Shown here: one piece after another, positions 28,544 through 38,099 of the stretch
Layout of the letters: the number at the start of each line of letters is the position of its first letter
Numbering within the stretch: the first letter of the stretch is position 1
Assembly (NCBI GenBank): GCA_021813685.1
Contig: JAKAJS010000051.1
Location: 1 to 44,746 of the forward strand
Direction: 5' to 3'
Origin: Deltaproteobacteria bacterium
GTDB taxonomy: Bacteria > Desulfobacterota > Syntrophobacteria > Syntrophobacterales > Syntrophobacteraceae
Length of the DNA stretch: 44,746 bases
Translations under genes and position numbers: made by a program
The notes under the pieces: model-generated
Databases searched by the model: none
Seen by the model: only the letters and a program-made list of their open reading frames with translations
What the model was told of the DNA's origin: nothing

Positions 28544-30100
28544 CTATTCCAATGGGTCCCTGGCCACCCGGCACTTGGCGAGGTCTTCCCGGCATTGCAG
28601 GAAGGTGGGCAGAGTCCAGCTTCGCCCGTCTCTGGCGATGAGTTCATCGGCCTCCTCGGGTCCCCAGCTGCCCGCCTGGTAGTTGGGAAAATCGGTGGGC
28701 CGCACCGACTGCCACCTGTCGAGAATCGGGGCGATCACCGCCCAGGCCGCCTCCGTTTGATCGGAGCGCATGAAAAGCGTGGGGTCTCCTCGCACGACGT
28801 CCAAAAGAAGCGTTTCATACGCCTCCGGAGAGCGGCTCCGGAATGCTTCGCGATAGTAGAACTGCATCATGACCGGCGCGAGACCCATGCTCGGTCCCGG
28901 GTGTTTTACCTCGAAGCGCAGCAGGATACCCTCTTCCGGCTGGATGGCCATAACGAGCCGGTTGGGCCGTGAGTCGGAAAGTGCCGCACCCGGGAAGGCC
29001 TGGTGCGGCACGGGCCGAAAGTGGATGCAAACCTCGGAGATCCTTGCAGGAAGGCGCTTTCCCGTGCGCAGGTAAAACGGTACATTCTGCCAGCGCCAGT
29101 TGTCTACGAAAAACCGCACGGCAGCGAAGGTTTCGGTCGTTGAATTGGGCGCGACTCCCGGTTCGGTATGGTAGGCCTCGACGCGCTCCCCCCGGACCCA
29201 CCCCCCGCCGTATTGGCCCCGGACCGCGTTTTGACCGACCTGCTCGGGGGATATGGGACGAATGGCGCGAAGAACATCGACTTTTTTCTGGCGGATTTCA
29301 TCGCTGCCAAACGAGATGGGCGGTTCCATGGCAATGAGGCATAGGATCTGCAAAAGGTGGTTCTGGATGATGTCCCGAAGGGCTCCGGCGCTCTCGTAAT
29401 AGCCGCTTCGATGGCCGATCCCCTCGTCTTCGGCAACCGTTATCTGTACGTTGTCGATATAGCGGCGGTTCCAGAGGGGTTCGAAGAGCGTGTTGCCAAA
29501 CCGGAAGGCCAGGATGTTCTGGACGGTTTCCTTGCCCAGGTAATGATCGATCCTGTAGATTTGGGATTCGAGGAAATACTCGGCCAGGAGCCGGTCGAGT
29601 TTTTTTGCCGAATCGAGGTCGTGGCCGAAGGGTTTTTCCAGGACGATCCGCGCATGATCCGCGTCCCCGTTCAGCTCTGCCCCTGCAAGCCCCGCAGCGA
29701 TCGGTTCGAACATATCGGGAGGAACGGCCAGGTAAAAGATGCGGACGGCCCTTTCCGGCTGGTCCTCGTCATAGGCCGAGAGTTCCTTTGCCAGAGCGGC
29801 GAACGAACCGGAATCCGAGGGGTCAATCCGCAGGAAACAAACATGGGAGGCGAAATCGCTCCAGTTTTTTTCCTCGGTCTTGCCTCGGGCGGAAAATTGA
29901 TCGACCCCTTCCTTCAGGTGCTGCCGGTAGGCGTCGTCGCTCGTCTCCCTTCGTCCGGTTCCCAGCACCTGGAAACGCGAGGGGAGCCTTCCGTCGAGGA
30001 AAAGATCGTACAGGGCGGGGATGAGCTTTCGCCAGGCAAGATCGCCGCTTCCCCCGAATATGACGAATACCGTCGCAGCGCCTCTTTGGTCATCCGGCAT
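28544..30100 (-). CDS. zwf: Glucose-6-phosphate 1-dehydrogenase
   Basis: 518 residues. Oxidises glucose 6-phosphate to 6-phosphogluconolactone with NADP, entry to the oxidative pentose phosphate pathway. N-terminal dinucleotide-binding loop [20 protein letters not shown], active-site signature [13 protein letters not shown] and the following [19 protein letters not shown] are diagnostic. Third gene of a tkt-tal-zwf operon, 12 bases after tal. No gnd or lactonase gene is in the window. Confidence 0.97.
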   Translation of the reverse strand: MPDDQRGAATVFVIFGGSGDLAWRKLIPALYDLFLDGRLPSRFQVLGTGRRETSDDAYRQHLKEGVDQFSARGKTEEKNWSDFASHVCFLRIDPSDSGSFAALAKELSAYDEDQPERAVRIFYLAVPPDMFEPIAAGLAGAELNGDADHARIVLEKPFGHDLDSAKKLDRLLAEYFLESQIYRIDHYLGKETVQNILAFRFGNTLFEPLWNRRYIDNVQITVAEDEGIGHRSGYYESAGALRDIIQNHLLQILCLIAMEPPISFGSDEIRQKKVDVLRAIRPISPEQVGQNAVRGQYGGGWVRGERVEAYHTEPGVAPNSTTETFAAVRFFVDNWRWQNVPFYLRTGKRLPARISEVCIHFRPVPHQAFPGAALSDSRPNRLVMAIQPEEGILLRFEVKHPGPSMGLAPVMMQFYYREAFRSRSPEAYETLLLDVVRGDPTLFMRSDQTEAAWAVIAPILDRWQSVRPTDFPNYQAGSWGPEEADELIARDGRSWTLPTFLQCREDLAKCRVARDPLE

Positions 30101-30112
30101 CCGAGACCCTCC

Positions 30113-31234
30113 TCAACATGCCTTGTCCATGCAAAAATCCCTGCGTTTCCTGTCTATGTTCGACAGGAGACTCTCGAAGGGTTTGTTGAACTTCTCTATG
30201 CCTTCCTCTTCGAGCCTGCGGGTCACCTCGCCCAGATCGATCCCCAGGGCTGAAAGCCTGCGAAGCATTTCTTCCGCCTGCGAAAGGCCTTCTTCGAGCC
30301 GGGGCATGGGGTCGCCGTGATCGCGGTAGGCTTCGAGCGTGTGCATCGGCATGGTGTTTACGGTTTCCGGCCCGATCAAGGCTTCGACGTATTTTACGTC
30401 CGAGTAGGCGGGGTTCTTGGTTCCCGTGCTCGCCCACAGGACCCGCTGGGTCCCGGCCCCCAGGGCCGCCAGCCTTCTAAACCGTTCGTCTCCGAAGATC
30501 TCCTTGTACATCCGGTAGGCCACCCTGGCGCTCGCTACGGCGATCTGCCCCGAAAGCCCGCGGGCCTCGGCCGTTCCGATCTTCTCAAGCATCGGGTCCA
30601 CCACCGAATCGATGCGGCTCAAGAAAAAACTCGCAACTGAAGCGATGTTATCGACCGGCAATCCCTTCGCTGCCCGGTCTTCGAGCCCTGCAATATATGC
30701 CTCGGCAACCATCCGGTAGCGGGGCAGCCCGAAAAGCAGAGTGACGTTTACGTTCAGTCCTTCTCCGATCAGCCGCCGAATGGCCTCCAAGCCTTCCATG
30801 GTAGCAGGAACTTTGATGAAAACGTTTGGGCGGTCGAGCGTTTTCCACAGCCGGTGCGCCTCGGCGATTGTGGCTTCCGTTTCCCGCGCCAGGCGCGGAT
30901 CGACCTCGATGCTCACGAATCCATCTCTTCCCCGCAGTTTGGTAAAAACCGGCCTCAAAATATCTGCGGCCTTTCCCACATCTTCGGTCGCCAGGGCTTC
31001 GTAGATCTGCGGCGCGCTTTTCCCTTCACGCGCAAGACTGCGGATCGTATCGTCGTAGACATCGCTCCCCTCGATGGCTTTATCGAAAATGTCGGGGTTG
31101 GATGTTATCCCTCGAAGTCCGTCTTCCCACATCAACCGCTGCAACCCGCCCGACTCGATCAGGCTGCGGTGAATATAGTCCAGCCAGACGCTCTGGCCGC
31201 AGGACGCAAGTTTGAGTAAAGGATTTTCATTCAT
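30113..31234 (-). CDS. tal: Transaldolase (long, Tal-type)
   Basis: 373 residues, matching the ~370-residue transaldolase class of actinobacteria and others rather than the 215-residue type. Transfers a dihydroxyacetone unit between sugar phosphates in the non-oxidative pentose phosphate pathway. The Schiff-base lysine lies in RPNVFIKVPATMEGLEA; GITSNPDIFDKAI and NVNVTLLFG are also family signatures. The start overlaps the tkt stop by 8 bases, so translation is probably coupled. Downstream lies zwf. Confidence 0.95.
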   Translation of the reverse strand: MNENPLLKLASCGQSVWLDYIHRSLIESGGLQRLMWEDGLRGITSNPDIFDKAIEGSDVYDDTIRSLAREGKSAPQIYEALATEDVGKAADILRPVFTKLRGRDGFVSIEVDPRLARETEATIAEAHRLWKTLDRPNVFIKVPATMEGLEAIRRLIGEGLNVNVTLLFGLPRYRMVAEAYIAGLEDRAAKGLPVDNIASVASFFLSRIDSVVDPMLEKIGTAEARGLSGQIAVASARVAYRMYKEIFGDERFRRLAALGAGTQRVLWASTGTKNPAYSDVKYVEALIGPETVNTMPMHTLEAYRDHGDPMPRLEEGLSQAEEMLRRLSALGIDLGEVTRRLEEEGIEKFNKPFESLLSNIDRKRRDFCMDKAC

Positions 31235-33122
31235 GTTCGAACCTCGTTATCTTTCGGGAACCGGAGACCTGGAGTTCCTGGCGCTTTCGGTTCCACAGCA
31301 CCTCTTTTACCTTCGATACGATCGCCTTCTGCGATATCTCCTCAAAATCGAGAAGCTCCCCGGGAAGTCCGCTTTGCGGCTTTTTGTCAACCGCCATCGA
31401 ATAGACCGGAACCCCCGACGCCCACAGAGCCGACCGTACCGCTTCCCCGATGCCCCCCGCCGCGTAATGGTCTTCCACGGTGATAACAAACCCGGTGGCG
31501 TTTGCCGCCTCCAGAAGCGTCGCCTCGTCCAGGGGCTTGACACTGTAGAGATCGATCACGCGAACGGAGATTCCCTCTTTTTTCAAAGCATCGTACGCCT
31601 TTAGCGCCTCGTGGAGGGTAATGCCCGCTGCCGCCACCGTTACCGCATCGGCCTCGCTTTTGCGCAAGACCTTGCTTCCGCCTATTTCAAAGCGCTCCCT
31701 GGAATCGTAGAGAATCGGAGTGTCCGCCCGGGTCGTTCGAATATAGACGATGCCCGTGTGGCCTGCGGCCTTTTCGACCAGCGCGTCGGTGGAAACCGCA
31801 TCGCACGGGTAAAGCACAACACTGTCCAAGATGGCCCGGAAAAGGGCGATATCTTCCAGCCCCATCTGGGAGGGTCCGTCCTGGCCGATCGAAACTCCCG
31901 CATGGGAGCCCACGAACTTGATGTCTGCATCCGAGTACCGGCTCATCCTAATCTGGTCGCAGGCGCGGCTGAAAAAAGCGGCAAAGGTCGAAACGAAGGG
32001 GATCTTCCCGCGCCTGGCAAGACCGATCGCAGTCCCGACCATGTTCTGCTCGGCGATAAACATCTCGAAAAAGCGCTCCGGGTGCGCCTCTTTAAACGTT
32101 TCGGCACCCGTTGAGTTACTCACCTCGCCATCGAGGCTCACGATCTTTGGAAATCGCGGGTAGATACGCGCAAGAGCCTTTCCGTAAGCCTTCCTCGTAG
32201 CAAGCGGCTTATCTGCCGGATAACTTCTCTCCTCCGGCTTCCGGGGCTCGATCGATGCCGGTTCGATCTTCTCGGGTAAAGTTATCTTTCCCCGCACCGA
32301 ATGGTCGATTTCCCCGAGCTCCCGCGCGGCCCTCTCCAGCTCCGCCTCATCGAGCGCCTTTCCGTGCCAGCCGTTTTTATCCTCCAGGAACGAAACCCCT
32401 TTGCCTTTGACCGTTTTGGCGACGATCATCACCGGTTTTTCCGAACCCAGCGCCCTCTCATAGGCATCCAGAACCTCCGGGTAGGAATGGCCGTCGATTA
32501 CGATCGGCTGCCACCCGAAAGCCTCGACCCTTCGGGCGTAAGCCGAAAGATCGTGGCCGTACATCGTTTCACCGCGCTGGCCGAGCCGATTTACGTCGAT
32601 TATTCCGACCAGGTTGTTCAGCTTGTACCAGGCCGCTATCTCGAGAGATTCCCACTGCGAGCCCTCGGCCATCTCACTGTCGCCCAGAAGCACGTAGGTG
32701 CGGTAGGGCAGCTTATCGAGATACTTTGCGTTAAGAGCGGTTCCCACCCCGACCGAAAGCCCCTGGCCAAGCGAGCCGGTCGCCGCCTCCGTGTAGCGGA
32801 AGGAGGCCGTCGGGTGGCCCTCCAGAGCGCTCCCGAACTTTCTGTAGGTGGCGAGTTCCTCTTCGCTCACCGCCCCGGCCGCCGCCCACAGCGCGTAGAA
32901 AAGCGGTGAGGCATGCCCCTTGCTGAAAATGAGCCGGTCGTTGTTGGGATTGTCCGGATTACCCGGGTCGTATCGGAATACACCTCCGAAAAGAAGGCCG
33001 GCCATCAGCTCGGTTGCCGAAAGCGAAGAGGTCGGATGCCCCGACCCGGCCCTCGTGGTCATCGAAAGACAATGCCAGCGAATGAGTTTGCTTATCTTTT
33101 TGAGGTTTTCCACATCAGCCAT
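31227..33122 (-). CDS. tkt: Transketolase
   Basis: 631 residues. Thiamine-diphosphate enzyme moving two-carbon units between sugar phosphates. GHPTSSLSATELMAGLLFG and the GDSEMAEGSQWESLEIA ThDP-binding motif (ending in the N of NLVGIIDVN) lie in the N-terminal half; the pyrimidine-binding domain has RFFEMFIAEQNMVGTAIGLA; the C-terminal domain follows. At 631 residues it resembles the shorter transketolases. The ATG at 33122 has GGAGG 9 bases upstream; the frame extends 44 codons further into the promoter and repeats, which is not credible. First gene of tkt-tal-zwf. Confidence 0.95.
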   Translation of the reverse strand: MADVENLKKISKLIRWHCLSMTTRAGSGHPTSSLSATELMAGLLFGGVFRYDPGNPDNPNNDRLIFSKGHASPLFYALWAAAGAVSEEELATYRKFGSALEGHPTASFRYTEAATGSLGQGLSVGVGTALNAKYLDKLPYRTYVLLGDSEMAEGSQWESLEIAAWYKLNNLVGIIDVNRLGQRGETMYGHDLSAYARRVEAFGWQPIVIDGHSYPEVLDAYERALGSEKPVMIVAKTVKGKGVSFLEDKNGWHGKALDEAELERAARELGEIDHSVRGKITLPEKIEPASIEPRKPEERSYPADKPLATRKAYGKALARIYPRFPKIVSLDGEVSNSTGAETFKEAHPERFFEMFIAEQNMVGTAIGLARRGKIPFVSTFAAFFSRACDQIRMSRYSDADIKFVGSHAGVSIGQDGPSQMGLEDIALFRAILDSVVLYPCDAVSTDALVEKAAGHTGIVYIRTTRADTPILYDSRERFEIGGSKVLRKSEADAVTVAAAGITLHEALKAYDALKKEGISVRVIDLYSVKPLDEATLLEAANATGFVITVEDHYAAGGIGEAVRSALWASGVPVYSMAVDKKPQSGLPGELLDFEEISQKAIVSKVKEVLWNRKRQELQVSGSRKITRFEHE

Positions 33123-33168
33123 TGCACAAATCCTCCGGGAAAGCGGGAAATTAGGGTGTGTTAGAAAT

Positions 33169-33198
33169 ACTATAATCAGCGGAAAGAAAAATTGTCGA
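33169..33198 (-). promoter_or_regulatory. Sigma-70 promoter of tkt-tal-zwf
   Basis: Minus-strand TCGACA (33198-33193) and TATAGT (33174-33169), each 5 of 6 to consensus, are 18 bases apart. Transcription would begin near 33162, about 40 bases before the tkt ATG. Confidence 0.65.
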
Positions 33199-33224
33199 AG
33201 AGCTAAAAAGCGAGAAGCGAAGAA

Positions 33225-33278
33225 CGCGGGGGCTTGTGCCCCCTGCACCCCCACGCCGTTACGCGGCTCATGGGGCGC
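33225..33278. repeat. REP-like 54-bp element, copy 1 (upstream of murI)
   Basis: GC-rich element containing the short stems GGGGGC-GCCCCC and a second GCCG-CGGC hairpin. Its reverse complement matches 34199-34252 at 47 of 54 positions, with most differences in loop bases. A heptamer array (33205-33224: AAAAAGC, GAGAAGC, GAAGAAC) adjoins it on the outer side. Confidence 0.75.
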
Positions 33279-33379
33279 ATCGATATCCTTGATCGAGAAG
33301 CAAAGAAGGGATATTTTGTTCCCGCTTGAAAGGCAATTTTTGCGGCTGCGGGAGAAACATCAGACAGTGAGAACAGACA

Positions 33380-34198
33380 GTGAGACAGAAATCGATTGGC
33401 GTGTTCGACTCGGGGTTTGGCGGCCTGGACATCATGAAAGGAATCGTTCGGGAATTACCCGAGTATGATTTTATCTACCTTGGAGACACGGCCCGGGCGC
33501 CCTATGGGACACGGTCCGGTAAAATCATCTACGAATTTTCCAGGGAGGCCGTGGACTTTCTTTTTCAGAAGGATTGCGAACTGCTGATCTTCGCCTGCAA
33601 TACCGCCTCGAGCGACGCACTGCACCGGATTCAGGTGGAGCACCTGCCCAAAAACCATGGAAACAAAAGGGTCCTGGGCGTACTCATTCCGGCAGCCGAA
33701 GTCGCCTGCGAACTGTCCAGGAGCAAAAGGGTCGGTGTCATTGCCACCGCAAGCACGGTGCAGTCGAAGTCTTTTATAAGAGAAATCAATAAAATTATTC
33801 CCGATATAAAAATATACCAACAGGCCTGCCCGCTCCTCGTACCGCTTGTCGAGGCCGGGGAGCAGAACTCGGAGATGACGCAGATCGCGCTTCGAAAGTA
33901 TCTAACGCCTCTTCTGGCAAAAGAGATAGATACCCTGATTCTGGGCTGTACCCATTACGGCATCCTGGAGGCCAAAATCAGAAAGATCGTGGGCAGAAAC
34001 GTAAAGATTATCTCCGAATCAAGGATTATCGGGGCAAAATTGAAAGATTATCTCGCCCGTCACCCTGAAATCGAAACCCGGCTGGCCCAAAATGGCAAGC
34101 GCACCTTTTATTCGACCGACCTCACCGATAATTTCCAGAAGCTCGGGAGCAGGTTTTTCGGAGAAAAGATCGAAGTAAACAAGGCCGAACTGCGGTGA
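33380..34198 (+). CDS. murI: Glutamate racemase
   Basis: 272 residues. Makes D-glutamate for peptidoglycan. The substrate loop IGVFDSGFGGLDIMK is at the N-terminus, the first catalytic cysteine is in IFACNTASSDAL and the second in LILGCTHYGIL; YLGDTARAPYG is a further signature. Start is the GTG at 33380, inside a duplicated CAGACAGTGAGA stretch (33362-33385) with only weak ribosome-binding sequence. The gene is framed by two inverted copies of a REP-like element, and the downstream copy begins one base after the stop codon. Confidence 0.94.
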   Translation: MRQKSIGVFDSGFGGLDIMKGIVRELPEYDFIYLGDTARAPYGTRSGKIIYEFSREAVDFLFQKDCELLIFACNTASSDALHRIQVEHLPKNHGNKRVLGVLIPAAEVACELSRSKRVGVIATASTVQSKSFIREINKIIPDIKIYQQACPLLVPLVEAGEQNSEMTQIALRKYLTPLLAKEIDTLILGCTHYGILEAKIRKIVGRNVKIISESRIIGAKLKDYLARHPEIETRLAQNGKRTFYSTDLTDNFQKLGSRFFGEKIEVNKAELR

Positions 34199-34252
34199 GC
34201 GCCAAATGAGCCGCGCAGCGGCGTGGGGGTGCAGGGGGCGATAGCCCCCGCG
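34199..34252. repeat. REP-like 54-bp element, copy 2 (downstream of murI)
   Basis: Inverted partner of 33225-33278, starting directly at the murI stop. Stem GGGGGC/GCCCCC encloses GATA here against a different loop in copy 1, so base pairing is kept while the loop varies. It adjoins heptamers TCTTTCG, CCTTTCG, TCTTTCG at 34253-34273. The remaining spacer to rpiB shows no good promoter. Confidence 0.75.
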
Positions 34253-34406
34253 TCTTTCGCCTTTCGTCTTTCGCCACTGCCCGCCCAAATTTTTCGCCGT
34301 GAACGGAAAAGCTTGATTTGGCATGAAAAATAGTCCAAAAAGAGGATTTGGAAAATATTGAGGGGCGATTTTTTTCCTGTTTATTGTGTGAAATGAGGGG
34401 CCGGGT

Positions 34407-34859
34407 ATGAGGATCTATGTAGGGGCGGACCACGCCGGTTTTGAGTTGAAAAACATTGTGGCCTCGGCTCTTGGCAAGATGGATGAGGTCATGGTGGTCG
34501 ATGTTGGAACCGATGGTCCGGCTTCGGTCGATTACCCCGACTACGCCTTTCGGGTTGCGGGGGCTGTGGCGAGGGGAGAGGCCGACCGGGGCATATTGGT
34601 GTGCGGCAGCGGAATCGGCATGTCGATGGCCGCCAACCGCGTAGCCGGCGTGCGGGCGGTTACCGGCCAGGGGACCTTCGAGGCCCGCATGAGCCGCCGC
34701 CACAATGACAGCAATGTCTTGTGCCTGGGCGCCCGGTTTATCGGAGTCGATCTGGCCCTGGAGATAGTGCGCGAATGGTTGAGCGAGCCTTTTGAGGGCG
34801 GCAGGCACAAGAGGCGCGTCGACCTGATGGATAATCCACCGGAGTTGGAGAAAAAATGA
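34407..34859 (+). CDS. rpiB: Ribose-5-phosphate isomerase B
   Basis: 150 residues. Interconverts ribose 5-phosphate and ribulose 5-phosphate. [18 protein letters not shown] opens the protein; catalytic Cys66 lies in [15 protein letters not shown], and [13 protein letters not shown] is conserved. It adds the isomerase to the nearby tkt, tal and zwf. The last four bases (ATGA) overlap the glyQ start, so the two are coupled. Confidence 0.95.
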   Translation: MRIYVGADHAGFELKNIVASALGKMDEVMVVDVGTDGPASVDYPDYAFRVAGAVARGEADRGILVCGSGIGMSMAANRVAGVRAVTGQGTFEARMSRRHNDSNVLCLGARFIGVDLALEIVREWLSEPFEGGRHKRRVDLMDNPPELEKK

Positions 34860-35722
34860 CATTCCAGGAACTCATGCTTTCCCTTAACAAGTTCTGGTCG
34901 GACAGGGGATGTCTGATCCAGCAGCCCTACGATCTGGAAGTCGGTGCGGGTACGTTCAATCCTGCCACCTTCCTGAGGGTACTGGGGCCCGAGCCGTACA
35001 GCGTCGCCTATGTAGAGCCCTCTCGGCGTCCCACCGACGGCAGGTACGGGGAAAACCCCAATCGGCTGCAGCATTATTATCAATACCAGGTCATTCTCAA
35101 GCCGTCTCCCACGGATGCCCAGGCGATATACCTGGAAAGCCTCAAAAGCTTTGGCATCGATCCGCTCGATCACGACATCCGATTCGTCGAAGACGACTGG
35201 GAATCTCCCACGTTGGGGGCTTCGGGCCTGGGCTGGGAAGTGTGGCTCGACGGCATGGAGATCACCCAGTTTACCTATTTTCAGCAGGTCGGCGGCATAC
35301 CGCTGAACCCCGTCAGCCTCGAGCTCACCTACGGCCTCGAGCGAATCGCCATGTATCTGCAGGGGGTAAGTTCGGTCTACGACCTCGTCTGGAGCGGTAA
35401 TGTCACCTACGGCGACGTGCACCACCAGTCGGAGGTGGAGTGGTCGCATTATAATTTCGAAGAGGCCGACGTGGACATGCTGCTCAAGCTCTTCGGCATG
35501 TTCGAGGCCGAATCGCTTCGCATGAGCAAGCGCGGACTGGTTCTGCCCAGCTACGATTACACGCTCAAGTGCTCCCATGTCTTCAATCTGCTCGATGCGC
35601 GGGGGGCGATCAGCGTTACCGAAAGAACCAATTATATCGCGAGGGTGAGAAACATGGCGCGCAACGTGGCGCAAGGCTATTGCGCGCAGCGCGAAGAGAT
35701 GGGCTACCCGCTCCTGAAATAA
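34856..35722 (+). CDS. glyQ: Glycyl-tRNA synthetase alpha subunit
   Basis: 288 residues, the usual length of the alpha subunit of the bacterial alpha2beta2 enzyme, which carries the class II catalytic core. [19 protein letters not shown] and [39 protein letters not shown] are diagnostic. It overlaps rpiB by ATGA and is followed by glyS after a 105-base spacer containing heptamer repeats. Confidence 0.97.
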   Translation: MTFQELMLSLNKFWSDRGCLIQQPYDLEVGAGTFNPATFLRVLGPEPYSVAYVEPSRRPTDGRYGENPNRLQHYYQYQVILKPSPTDAQAIYLESLKSFGIDPLDHDIRFVEDDWESPTLGASGLGWEVWLDGMEITQFTYFQQVGGIPLNPVSLELTYGLERIAMYLQGVSSVYDLVWSGNVTYGDVHHQSEVEWSHYNFEEADVDMLLKLFGMFEAESLRMSKRGLVLPSYDYTLKCSHVFNLLDARGAISVTERTNYIARVRNMARNVAQGYCAQREEMGYPLLK

Positions 35723-35740
35723 GCGGGTGAATGAATAGAA

Positions 35741-35806
35741 GAGGGAAGCCGGAGGCGTGAGACGGGATGTAACTTATTCCCGCTCCCCGCTTCCTGCTTC
35801 CCGCTT
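35741..35806. repeat. Period-7 repeat array between glyQ and glyS
   Basis: Left arm units GAGGGAA, GCCGGAG, GCGTGAG, ACGGGAT (35741-35768); right arm CCCGCTC, CCCGCTT, CCTGCTT, CCCGCTT (35779-35806). The arms are roughly complementary. The right-arm unit is the reverse complement of the array at 832-859, 35 kb away. Confidence 0.65.
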
Positions 35807-35827
35807 CCGATTTTGAAAGGGAAACGG

Positions 35828-37903
35828 ATGTCGCAGACCCTGTATATAGAGATCGGGACCGAAGAGATACCTGCGGGCTATATCCAGCCCGCCCTGGAAT
35901 GGATGTCGGCATGGGTTTCTAAGTTCCTGGAAGAAAACCGTATCGAGCACGGACAACCGGCGGTTGCCGGAACGCCCCGGCGGCTTGTGCTGAATGTCCC
36001 CGGAGTCGCCCGGGCGCAGCAGACGGTGAGTATCGAGGTCGTCGGACCGCCCAAAAGTGCAGCTTACGATAAGGAGGGAAACCCCACCAAGGCCGCCGAG
36101 GGTTTTGCAAAGGGCCAGGGGGTAAGCGTTTCCGACCTGGGGATAAAGCTCACGCCCAAAGGCGAGTACCTGTGCGTTATGAAGCAGGAGGCCGGGGTGT
36201 CTTCCCGCGAGATCCTCGAAAAGGCTCTCCCCGATTTTATCGCCAGGATTCCTTTTCCCAAATCGATGCACTGGTCCTCCTACCCGGTCACCTTTGCCCG
36301 GCCGATCCAGTGGATTGTGGCCATGCTTGGCGATCAGGTTCTCGAGTGCACCTATGCCCAGGTGAGAAGCGGGAATAAGTCCCTGGGCCACCGGTTCATG
36401 AGCCCCGTGTGGATTGAGGTGAAAGATTTCGAGAGCCATCGGGAAAACCTCCGGAAAAACTGCGTCATCCTGGATATGGCTGAACGGCGCCAGATGATCC
36501 GGGAGGCGTCGAAGAGGGCGGCAGCCGAGGTCGGGGGAGTGATCCTGGCAGACGAGGAACTCCTCGAGGAGGTGACCCAGCTGGTCGAATTCCCGCAGCC
36601 CATCGTCGGGCGCTTCGAGGAGAAGTATCTCGAGCTTCCGCCCGAGCTGCTGATAACCGTTATCAAGAAGCACCAGCGCTACTTTGCCGTTACCGACGCT
36701 GCGGGGGCTCTTCTCCCCTATTTTGTGACCATCGCCAACATCGCCCCGCGCGACCCCTCCGTGGTTGCTGCCGGAAACGCGAGAGTGGTGCGGGCAAGGC
36801 TCGAAGATGCCCGGTTCTACTACACCGAAGACCAGAAAACTTCGCTTGCCGACAGGGTGGAGCATCTTAAGGGCGTGGTCTTCCATTCCAAAATCGGGAC
36901 GAGCTTCGAGAAGATGGAGCGCTTCACCGAACTGGCTCTTCTGCTGGCCGGGCGTGTCGCCCCCGACCGCTCCGCGGAAATACGCCGGGCGGCGATGCTC
37001 TGCAAGGCCGACCTTGTCTCGGGTGTTGTGGGAGAATTCCCGGAACTGCAGGGGCTGATGGGCAAGACCTACGCGCGGCTTCAGGGGGAACCCGAAGCGG
37101 TTTGCGAGGCGATCTATGAACACTACCTGCCCAACCGCTCCGGGGGGCCCGTTCCGCAGCGCATCGAGGGCGCCGTTTTGAGCATCGCCGATAAGATCGA
37201 CACCATCGCCGCCTGCTTCGGCGTGGGGCTCCTGCCCACCGGAACGACCGATCCGTTTGCCCTGAGACGCCAGACGCTCGGGATCATCCGCATAGTCCTG
37301 GAGACCCCGCTTCGCATTTCTCTGGGAGATCTGCTGGATAGGGCGCTGGAGCTTCTTTCCCATAAGCTCACCCAGCCGGCGGAAAACGTGAAAAGGGACA
37401 TTACGACATTTTTTGAGGGTCGCCTTCAAAATTACCTAGCCTCTTCCGGCGAGGGGTTCACCCCGGACGTGATCGATGCAGCGCTTTCCGCAGGAATCGA
37501 CGATCTGCTCGAAGCCGTAGAAAGAACCAGAGCGCTCGCCCGGTTTACCTTGAGGCCCGATTTCGCAGATCTCGCCGCGGCCTTTAAGCGTGTGGCCAAC
37601 ATTATCAAGACGCCCGAGACTTCCCCTGTTGCCCCGTCGCTTTTCAAATCCTCCGCTGAAGGGGCTCTCTTTAACGGATTGATACAGGCTGAAGAGGCCG
37701 CCTCGGAAATGCTCGCAAACTCCGATTTCGCCGGAGCCCTCGAGGCCATGGCGCAGCTAAAGCCCCTGATCGATTCCTTCTTCGATTCGGTGCTCGTCAT
37801 GGATCCCGATGATCTGGTAAAGCGAAACAGGCTCGCCCTTCTCACGAGAACCCGCGCCTTCTTCGACCGCATGGCCGATTTTCGAAAAATTCAGACCTCC
37901 TGA
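35828..37903 (+). CDS. glyS: Glycyl-tRNA synthetase beta subunit
   Basis: 691 residues, standard for GlyS, which binds tRNA and is needed for aminoacylation with GlyQ. It starts MSQTLYIEIGTEEIPAGYIQ. GTPRRLVL, KSMHWSSYPVTFARPIQWIV and the HD-type region with LCKADLVSGVVGEFPELQG follow, then the C-terminal anticodon-binding domain (DRALELLSHK onward, ending AFFDRMADF). The ATG at 35828 has AAAGGGAAA upstream; the in-frame TTG at 35813 is not needed. Confidence 0.97.
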   Translation: MSQTLYIEIGTEEIPAGYIQPALEWMSAWVSKFLEENRIEHGQPAVAGTPRRLVLNVPGVARAQQTVSIEVVGPPKSAAYDKEGNPTKAAEGFAKGQGVSVSDLGIKLTPKGEYLCVMKQEAGVSSREILEKALPDFIARIPFPKSMHWSSYPVTFARPIQWIVAMLGDQVLECTYAQVRSGNKSLGHRFMSPVWIEVKDFESHRENLRKNCVILDMAERRQMIREASKRAAAEVGGVILADEELLEEVTQLVEFPQPIVGRFEEKYLELPPELLITVIKKHQRYFAVTDAAGALLPYFVTIANIAPRDPSVVAAGNARVVRARLEDARFYYTEDQKTSLADRVEHLKGVVFHSKIGTSFEKMERFTELALLLAGRVAPDRSAEIRRAAMLCKADLVSGVVGEFPELQGLMGKTYARLQGEPEAVCEAIYEHYLPNRSGGPVPQRIEGAVLSIADKIDTIAACFGVGLLPTGTTDPFALRRQTLGIIRIVLETPLRISLGDLLDRALELLSHKLTQPAENVKRDITTFFEGRLQNYLASSGEGFTPDVIDAALSAGIDDLLEAVERTRALARFTLRPDFADLAAAFKRVANIIKTPETSPVAPSLFKSSAEGALFNGLIQAEEAASEMLANSDFAGALEAMAQLKPLIDSFFDSVLVMDPDDLVKRNRLALLTRTRAFFDRMADFRKIQTS

Positions 37904-37941
37904 CTAGACCCCGTGTAGCAAGTAATTATTATTAGCTGGTG

Positions 37942-38039
37942 CCCATCCGGAAATCCCGGATGGGATACCGGCAACTGCATAAGTGCGCTCCCGCATTTTG
38001 CGGGAATATCCAGGACCGAAACCCCGGGCGCCATCGCCC
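37942..38039 (+). other. Three consecutive hairpins upstream of a hypothetical gene
   Basis: CCCATCCG/CGGATGGG (37942-37964, 8 bp), TCCCGCA/TGCGGGA (37989-38005, 7 bp with a three-base loop) and GGGCG/CGCCC (38026-38039) lie in a row in the 196-base spacer after glyS. None has a T tract. They could be the glyS 3' region or a structured leader of the gene at 38100. No known riboswitch consensus is recognised. Confidence 0.35.
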
Positions 38040-38099
38040 GCGCTTCGGCCTGGCGCTTCTATAGTGTGTTTCGTCTGTCTTAAAAGGAGGGGAGTCGCA

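Noticed and set aside
35774..37429. 551-codon minus-strand open frame opposite glyS
   Set aside because: Antisense to glyS, which is complete and in a glyQ-glyS operon; translation is His/Gly/Arg-rich shadow sequence.
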